Shown piece by piece: positions 7,427-11,587 of a DNA stretch of 11,587 bases. Numbering within the stretch: position 1 is the stretch's first letter; each line of letters opens with the position of its first letter. The DNA comes from Chloroflexota bacterium (GTDB taxonomy: Bacteria; Chloroflexota; Dehalococcoidia; GIF9; UBA5629): positions 552,613 to 564,199 of the forward strand of contig CP070642.1 of the NCBI GenBank assembly GCA_020354105.1, in the 5' to 3' direction. The notes beneath the pieces are model-generated. The model worked only from the letters and a program-made list of their open reading frames with translations, ran no database searches and had not been told where the DNA came from. A program made the position numbers and the translations under genes.

Positions 7427-8662
7427 TTACTGCCCATCATACCTGCCAATAGCAATAACTGAGTTGTGCCCACCAAAACCAAAAGAATTGGAGATGGCTA
7501 TACGAACGTCACCATCTCTGGCAACATTCGGCACGTAATCCAGATCACATTCAGGATCAGGATGCTCCAGATTGACCGTCGGTGGAATGATACCCTCATT
7601 TATCACCTTGCAGCACACGACTGCCTCAATCGCACCGGCGGCACCCATCATATGACCGAGCATCGATTTTGCCGAGCTGATCGGTATTTTATATGCCCTA
7701 TCACCAAAAGCCTTCTTAATGGCTTTGGTTTCGCTGGCATCGTTTAGCGGCGTGGATGTCCCATGGGCATTGATATAACCAACCTTCTTACAATCCACAC
7801 CGGCTAAAGCAAGCTCAATTGCCTTCGCTGCTGCCTCGCCATTTTCCAGCGGCTGCGTAATATGAAAGGCATCGGATGTCGCCCCGTAACCGACAATCTC
7901 GGCTATAATGCTGGCACCTCTAGACCTAGCATAATCGAGGTTCTCCAATACCAGTACCGCCGCCCCTTCGCCAACCACAAAGCCATCACGTTCCATGTCG
8001 AAAGGCCTAGATGCCTTCTGTGGTTCGTTATTTCTGGATAGCGCACCAGCTTGCGTGAAACCGGCAAAACCGACCGGGGTTACGGCAGCATCAGCCCCAC
8101 CCGCAACCATGGCTTTAATCTCGCCCCATTTAATCATCTTATAGGCAATCCCCAGGGCATCTGTCCCCGTAGCACAAGCTGAAATCAGACCAAAATTCGC
8201 CCCCATGATTCCCATTTTTATCGATACCTGGGAAGAGGCGCTATCAGCTATCATCATGGGGACAAGAAAAGGGCTAACCCTAGTTGGCCCTCTGGTTTTC
8301 AAGACATCAAGCTGCTGCGTCAGCGAATCCAATCCACCAACACCGCTGCCTATCAGGACACCGATGTCATATCTATTAGCATCATCCACCTTAAGCCCAG
8401 CAGCATCGATAGCCTGTATGCCAGCCACGAGGGCAAATTGTGCAAATCTATCGTTGCGTCGAGCAGCAGTGGGGTCTAGATGAGCAGCAGGATCAAAATC
8501 TTTGACTTCAGCGGCTATCTTGACCTTAAAATCGGTGGCATCGAATAAGCTGATGTAACCAACGCCCGATACACCGGCTACTAAATTGCGCCAGGTATCA
8601 TCAACATTAAGGCCAAGCGGCGTAACAGCTCCATAACCGGTGACTACAACACGGTTAAGCAC
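7427..8662 (-). CDS. fabF: beta-ketoacyl-ACP synthase II (FabF)
   Basis: FabF carries out the decarboxylative condensation of malonyl-ACP with acyl-ACP during chain elongation in the cytoplasm. This 411-residue protein has the full active site: C163 in ISACATGTDA, H300 in NAHGTST, K332 in SSAKSM and H337 in GHMMGAAGA. RPFDMERDGFVVGEGA (219-234) and the gating loop NSFGFGGHNS near the C-terminus are standard FabF features. The gene begins at a GTG (8662) inside the last codons of acpP (8-bp overlap), with AAAGG 6 nt upstream, so acpP and fabF are translationally linked as in many bacteria. A second ketosynthase of the same class ends the operon (2055-3299). This copy keeps the more canonical motifs and its place beside acpP, so it is the likelier housekeeping enzyme. 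Confidence 0.96.
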   Translation of the reverse strand: MLNRVVVTGYGAVTPLGLNVDDTWRNLVAGVSGVGYISLFDATDFKVKIAAEVKDFDPAAHLDPTAARRNDRFAQFALVAGIQAIDAAGLKVDDANRYDIGVLIGSGVGGLDSLTQQLDVLKTRGPTRVSPFLVPMMIADSASSQVSIKMGIMGANFGLISACATGTDALGIAYKMIKWGEIKAMVAGGADAAVTPVGFAGFTQAGALSRNNEPQKASRPFDMERDGFVVGEGAAVLVLENLDYARSRGASIIAEIVGYGATSDAFHITQPLENGEAAAKAIELALAGVDCKKVGYINAHGTSTPLNDASETKAIKKAFGDRAYKIPISSAKSMLGHMMGAAGAIEAVVCCKVINEGIIPPTVNLEHPDPECDLDYVPNVARDGDVRIAISNSFGFGGHNSVIAIGRYDGQ

Positions 8663-8903
8663 TTTGGACCTTTAGCCTCGCTTCGATTACAGAGACTATG
8701 TCCCCGACTGTCCTAATGTTTTCCATTTCGTCTTCCGGCAGCGTTAAGTTAAAGGTATCCTCAAGCGTCATTGCCACCTCCACCAGATCCAGGGAATCTA
8801 TATCCAAATCGTCCTTCAATAAGGCGCCTGAGACCACCTTACTCTCATCAAGTCCTGCGCTCGCTTTGCATAGAGCCTTTTTTACTTCTTCGAATACGTT
8901 CAC
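8655..8903 (-). CDS. acpP: acyl carrier protein AcpP
   Basis: ACP is the small acidic carrier that holds growing acyl chains on a phosphopantetheine arm. The 82-residue product has the family motif DLDIDSLDLVEV, with S37 as the attachment serine, followed by the acidic helix II/III region MTLEDTFNLTLPEDEMENIRTVGD (written here in outline: residues 45 to 68). The start is a GTG at 8903, six bases after a full AGGAGG ribosome site, the strongest in the window, in keeping with the high expression usual for ACP. It is the first gene of the eight-gene lipid operon and overlaps fabF by 8 bp. Upstream lies the divergent control region shared with the two-component system. Confidence 0.95.
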   Translation of the reverse strand: MNVFEEVKKALCKASAGLDESKVVSGALLKDDLDIDSLDLVEVAMTLEDTFNLTLPEDEMENIRTVGDIVSVIEARLKVQSA

Positions 8904-8909
8904 AATTAT

Positions 8910-8915
8910 CCTCCT
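8910..8915 (-). promoter_or_regulatory. strong ribosome binding site of acpP
   Basis: A complete AGGAGG on the minus strand (8915-8910) lies 6 nt before the GTG at 8903. It fixes acpP's non-ATG start and marks the entry point for ribosomes into an operon whose later genes mostly rely on overlaps or weak sites. Confidence 0.85.
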
Positions 8916-8971
8916 ATTAAAATGTTAAGAAAGCCGTTAATGAGGGATTTCCATTACTCCTGCCTTCTGTG

Positions 8972-8994
8972 GTTGACCTTGGTCACCTTGACCT
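8972..8994. repeat. cluster of three TGACC-core half-sites, possible operator
   Basis: In the divergent region, TTGACCT occurs twice as an exact direct repeat (8973-8979 and 8988-8994), 15 bp apart. Between them lies GGTCACC (8981-8987), which pairs with GTTGACC (8972-8978) as an inverted repeat with one mismatch and a 2-bp spacer. The cores TGACC (8974), GGTCA (8981) and TGACC (8989) thus alternate in orientation at 7-8 bp steps. Such an arrangement is typical of a transcription factor site with several half-sites. It lies upstream of acpP, just downstream of a weak minus-strand promoter candidate, and about 125 bp upstream of the response regulator. Function is inferred only from the pattern. 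Confidence 0.4.
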
Positions 8995-8997
8995 AAC

Positions 8998-9026
8998 AGT
9001 TTACGACCATCCTCTACCAGACACAA
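8998..9026 (-). promoter_or_regulatory. weak candidate promoter for the fatty acid operon
   Basis: On the minus strand TTGTGT (9026-9021; the TTG matches the consensus) is followed after 17 bp by TAAACT (9003-8998; four of six match). Transcription would start near 8991, inside the TGACC-core repeats, with a leader of about 88 nt before acpP. The match is modest; I saw no better -35/-10 pair on this strand in the gap. Confidence 0.25.
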
Positions 9027-9078
9027 GGTTCTTTTGGACAGGTACTAACGGCCATTCTACGCCTAAAAGGCGATGCGC

Positions 9079-9108
9079 TTGTGTCCTGCTTTACCCCAGT
9101 GCTACAAT
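9079..9108 (+). promoter_or_regulatory. candidate promoter for the two-component operon
   Basis: TACAAT (9103-9108) matches five of six -10 positions and is preceded, after 18 bp, by TTGTGT (9079-9084), a half-matching -35. Transcription would begin about 9115, only some 5 nt before the ATG at 9120. That start has no Shine-Dalgarno sequence, so the message may be nearly leaderless. Confidence 0.4.
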
Positions 9109-9119
9109 ACTTGCACAAC

Positions 9120-9827
9120 ATGAATAAGGGATCTTCACCCGTAGTAGCCAAGCAGAGGCAATCAGCCAAAACCAGAATCGTGCTGGCTGATGACCATCCA
9201 CTGCTGCGAAAAGCACTCAAGGACATCCTGGCAAAGGAAGCCGATATCGAAATCGTAGGCGAGGCTGGCGACGGCAAAGAAGCAGTCAGACTTGCCACAG
9301 AAATGCTGCCGGATATGGTAATCATGGATATAAGCATGCCCAATATGGACGGACTCGAGGCAACACAGCAAATAAAAACCACCTGCCCGAACGTGGCGGT
9401 GCTGGTGCTCACCGTTCATACCGACGACGAGTGCATACTCGAGATTCTGCAGGCTGGTGCTGCCGGGTATATTATTAAGAGCGCCTTCGGTGATGAAGTT
9501 GTACAGGCTGTACGCTCAGTGGTTACCGGTGAGATGGTACTATCTCCTGCAATAGGCCAGCGCCTGCTGAAGCAAGCTGCTCGTTATCCCACCAAGCCTG
9601 TACTGCTGGAAGCCGGCGAGAAGCTGTCGGCTCGCGAATTGGAGATACTTAAGCTGACAGCGCGCGGCATGAGCAACAAGGATACTGCTCAAGCCCTTGG
9701 AATCAAGTTGCGCACAGTAAAAGGGCATCTAGCTGACATCTTCTCCAAGCTGAGAGTAGCCTCACGAACCGAGGCGGTCATAGCTGGCTTGCGAACTGGT
9801 TTTCTATCCATGGACGATATTCAATGA
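9120..9827 (+). CDS. NarL/LuxR-family two-component response regulator
   Basis: This 235-residue protein has a receiver domain (about 17-135) and a C-terminal LuxR-type helix-turn-helix (about 168-230). The acidic pair D24/D25 (ADDHP), phospho-acceptor D70 (VIMDISMPNMDG), T98 and K120 form the complete receiver active site. The DNA-binding part shows LSARELEILKLTARGMSNKD followed by the recognition-helix region LRTVKGHLADIFSKL. Phosphorylation by the adjacent kinase should promote dimerisation and DNA binding. I chose the ATG at 9120: the frame extends back to a GTG at 9081, but that start is poorly supported and the -10 candidate TACAAT lies between the two. The gene overlaps the kinase by 4 bp (ATGA). 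It is divergent from the fatty acid operon across about 216 bp, which makes that operon a plausible target. Confidence 0.93.
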   Translation: MNKGSSPVVAKQRQSAKTRIVLADDHPLLRKALKDILAKEADIEIVGEAGDGKEAVRLATEMLPDMVIMDISMPNMDGLEATQQIKTTCPNVAVLVLTVHTDDECILEILQAGAAGYIIKSAFGDEVVQAVRSVVTGEMVLSPAIGQRLLKQAARYPTKPVLLEAGEKLSARELEILKLTARGMSNKDTAQALGIKLRTVKGHLADIFSKLRVASRTEAVIAGLRTGFLSMDDIQ

Positions 9828-10927
9828 GACAGATACGTACAGACACAACTTCCAATATCGCCTCTCGAAAGACGCGAGACATACTCCGTAACCGTCATTT
9901 TTGGATAATAACCTGCGTTATGACCGTTCTGGCTTTGTTGTACAATGCCAGCTATCTCGGCATTACCGGCTGGTTTCCCTGGGCAAAAGACATCGTATCC
10001 GCTCAGGGCGTATACATTTTCGTATTAAGCTTTCTGTTCTTCATACCACTGGTACATGCCAGCGTTGTCTTCCGCTTACAAGGCACCATGGCAACCTGGT
10101 TTGTATTCCTGGCAGCCATATTACCTCGTGCCATACAGGACTCACCCAGCTTCGAGTCCTTATTACGCACCGCGCTCGTAGCAACGGTAGCCCTGCTACT
10201 CGGATTATTCGTGGCACTGGACTACAATCCAAGCTTGAAAGATAACGGGGCTTCGAAGCGGACCAGGTTTGCTCGATGGGCACCCCTGGCTCGAATGCTC
10301 AAAGTCCAGGAATATGAGCGACGCCGTGTAGCCCGCAAGCTGCACGACAACACCATACAGTCACTGCTTGTCATTGCCAATCGTGCTCGTGCCCTGGAGT
10401 CCGGCGATTACGGTCGCCTGTCACCGAAAGCCAGAAAACAGGCAGAGGAAATTATGATTATGCTTCTTCACGCCATCGACGATGTCAGAAGATTGAGCCG
10501 TGAACTGAGACCAAGCACATTGGATAACGTAGGTCTACTGCCGACTTTAAGATGGCTAACGGAAAACCTGAGCCACGAAAGCGGCATAAAGATTAATATG
10601 CAAATCAAAGGCAAAGCACACAGTCTACCACCCGAATTCGAGGTTATATTTTTCCGCATAGCCCAGGATGCCCTGAACAACGTCGTCCGGCACTCCGCTG
10701 CCACCGCGGCTACTGTAACACTGGACTTCGTCGCCAGCAACTTCAAGATGACGGTTGAGGACAACGGACAAGGATTTCTCTTAGCCGATGATATGGGTGA
10801 TTTTGCCGCCGAGGGCAAGCTGGGCTTGCAGAGAATGGAACAGCAAGCCAGCCTGCTCGATGGCAGCTTCAAGGTTTCATCCCAGCCAGGCAAGGGAACA
10901 TTTATTACCATCGAGGCTACTCCCTGA
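9824..10927 (+). CDS. membrane sensor histidine kinase, HisKA_3 type (NarX/DesK-like core)
   Basis: This 367-residue kinase should autophosphorylate on H174 (ERRRVARKLHDN) and pass the phosphate to the response regulator just upstream. The N-terminal third holds four hydrophobic helices at about 26-45, 62-82, 88-105 and 113-133, with short loops and no large extracellular, PAS, GAF or HAMP domain. The HisKA_3 dimerisation helix pair (about 160-232) is followed by a HATPase_c domain with the N box (AQDALNNVVRHS, 280-291), G1 (VEDNGQGF, 311-318), a G2-like GKLGLQRM (331-338) and the final GKGTF. Length and layout resemble Bacillus DesK, which reads membrane order through its helices; that is an analogy of architecture, not shown homology of the sensor part. 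The ATG overlaps the regulator's stop by 4 bp, so synthesis is coupled. No hairpin terminator is visible after the stop. Confidence 0.92.
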   Translation: MRQIRTDTTSNIASRKTRDILRNRHFWIITCVMTVLALLYNASYLGITGWFPWAKDIVSAQGVYIFVLSFLFFIPLVHASVVFRLQGTMATWFVFLAAILPRAIQDSPSFESLLRTALVATVALLLGLFVALDYNPSLKDNGASKRTRFARWAPLARMLKVQEYERRRVARKLHDNTIQSLLVIANRARALESGDYGRLSPKARKQAEEIMIMLLHAIDDVRRLSRELRPSTLDNVGLLPTLRWLTENLSHESGIKINMQIKGKAHSLPPEFEVIFFRIAQDALNNVVRHSAATAATVTLDFVASNFKMTVEDNGQGFLLADDMGDFAAEGKLGLQRMEQQASLLDGSFKVSSQPGKGTFITIEATP

Positions 10928-11096
10928 CCACTGCACATCATCTCAAGGTGCTAAGGCTCAGAAAAAACCACAGGTCAGATTCTAAGCAGGAATGTATTAT
11001 ATTCGAAAAAAGTATCAATGTGATATCAGACAAGGCTAAGATATTGGCGCTACAGAGCAAGACAGCTGGAGGAAAGCAGTTGGAGACATAGCAGCA

Positions 11097-11103
11097 AGGG
11101 AGG
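11097..11103 (+). promoter_or_regulatory. ribosome binding site of the propeller-protein gene
   Basis: AGGGAGG lies 9 nt before the ATG at 11113. It decides that start: the in-frame TTG at 11104 abuts the site and is too close, and an in-frame TAG at 11089 closes the frame upstream. Confidence 0.7.
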
Positions 11104-11112
11104 TTGATTAAT

Positions 11113-11587
11113 ATGGGCAATCGAGAAAGTTGGTGGGTATTTCCGGGCTTTGAAATCGAGGTAGTAGCAACAGGGTTAGACTTACCGGTCAATCTGGCCT
11201 TCGTACCAAACCCCAGCCAAGACCCCAAGGCACCACTCCTGTACGTAACAGAGCTCTATGGCCAGATCAAAGTGATAACCAATGACTGGACAGTACAAAC
11301 TTATGCGAATAATCTATTGAACTATCAGCCTGACCACCAGTTTCCCGGCAGCGGAGAGAGTGGTGCTACCGGTATCTGTGTAGAACCTATAACCGGTGAC
11401 CTCTTCGTCTCGATGCTATATACGGATAAGGGCAAGATAAAAGGTAAAGTGATAAGAACATCGAGCAGCAACGGACTGCAGATAAGTTCTATGGAAACAG
11501 TCATTGACAACATTCCCTCCACCACAAAAGCTCATCAAATACAAGCAGGATCAATAGGATTCGATGGCAAACTATATGTGAACGTCG
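11113..11587 (+). CDS. PQQ-dependent sugar dehydrogenase-like (glucose/sorbosone dehydrogenase family) beta-propeller, N-terminal part
   Basis: The frame is open from the ATG at 11113 to the window edge, giving 158 codons of a longer gene. The protein opens with FEIEVVATGLDLPVNLAFVP, the first propeller strand pattern of glucose/sorbosone dehydrogenases, then LLYVTELYGQIKVI (42-55), FPGSGESGATGI (77-88) and HQIQAGSIGFDGKLYVNV (141-158). H141 in the last motif aligns by eye with the active-site histidine of soluble quinoprotein glucose dehydrogenase. Members oxidise sugars with PQQ, but many propeller relatives have unknown substrates. No signal peptide is visible at the N-terminus (MGNRESWWVFPG), unusual for a family that is mostly exported. 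A 185-bp gap separates it from the kinase, with no clear promoter or terminator, so co-transcription is uncertain. Confidence 0.82.
   Translation, partial: MGNRESWWVFPGFEIEVVATGLDLPVNLAFVPNPSQDPKAPLLYVTELYGQIKVITNDWTVQTYANNLLNYQPDHQFPGSGESGATGICVEPITGDLFVSMLYTDKGKIKGKVIRTSSSNGLQISSMETVIDNIPSTTKAHQIQAGSIGFDGKLYVNV

Noticed and set aside
7414..7482. N-terminal extension of acpS into fabF
   Set aside because: The frame is open to 7482, but AcpS proteins start just before GxDIVEI and the extension only reads the end of fabF in another frame.
8973..9003. Plus-strand promoter using TTGACC as -35, including a MerR-type long spacer
   Set aside because: No -10-like hexamer occurs at 16-20 bp from either TTGACC, so the element is better read as a protein-binding site.
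9081..9119. GTG start at 9081 for the response regulator
   Set aside because: AAAGG is 10 nt away, the added 13 residues are not receiver-like, and the best -10 box lies inside this stretch.
9014..9412. 132-codon open frame on the minus strand upstream of acpP
   Set aside because: Most of it is antisense to the receiver domain of the response regulator, its composition is low-complexity Ser/Ala-rich, and no family is recognisable.
10938..11228. 96-codon open frame on the minus strand across the kinase/propeller gap
   Set aside because: It overlaps the well-supported start of the propeller gene in antisense and has no family features; the 185-bp gap looks non-coding.

Overview
The window is bacterial. 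It carries a type II (dissociated) fatty acid synthesis operon with PlsX and the flavin enoyl reductase FabK, flanked by a glycan-assembly gene group and a two-component system. Genes are tightly packed, with frequent 4-11 bp overlaps and several GTG/TTG starts. The gene mix (FabK-only enoyl reduction, archaeal-flavoured polyprenyl-phosphate-type glycosyltransferases, response regulator placed before kinase) would suit an anaerobic Chloroflexota such as Dehalococcoidia. That assignment is a low-confidence inference, because no taxonomic marker is present. I see no rRNA, tRNA, CRISPR array, insertion sequence or broken gene, and no gene-free stretch longer than about 220 bp.

Layout. (1) 1-1909, minus strand: a polyprenyl-phosphate-sugar-synthase-like GT2 enzyme, a second GT2 enzyme with a C-terminal membrane helix, and the first 40 codons of a PaaK/CapK-like adenylate-forming protein cut by the window edge. 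They read as one envelope-glycan or exopolysaccharide operon with its own TTGACA promoter near 2013-1985. (2) 2055-8903, minus strand: acpP - fabF - acpS - fabK - fabD - enoyl-CoA hydratase - plsX - second fabF-type ketosynthase, in transcription order. (3) 8904-9119: a divergent control region with a repeated TGACC-core element and candidate promoters on both strands. (4) 9120-10927, plus strand: a NarL/LuxR-type response regulator overlapping by 4 bp a four-helix membrane histidine kinase of the HisKA_3 type. (5) 11113-11587, plus strand: the N-terminal part of a glucose/sorbosone-dehydrogenase-like beta-propeller, cut by the right edge.

How the genes work together. AcpS converts apo-ACP (AcpP) to holo-ACP. 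FabD loads malonyl groups. Two KAS II-type synthases condense, FabK performs the last reduction of each cycle, and PlsX moves the finished acyl chain to phosphate to start phospholipid synthesis. The 3-ketoacyl reductase (FabG), dehydratase (FabZ/FabA) and initiating synthase (FabH) are absent here; a crotonase with both catalytic glutamates sits in the operon instead.

The most interesting hypothesis is that the divergent two-component pair, whose kinase has only short-looped membrane helices ahead of its catalytic core as in Bacillus DesK, senses membrane state and controls the neighbouring lipid operon through the TGACC repeats.
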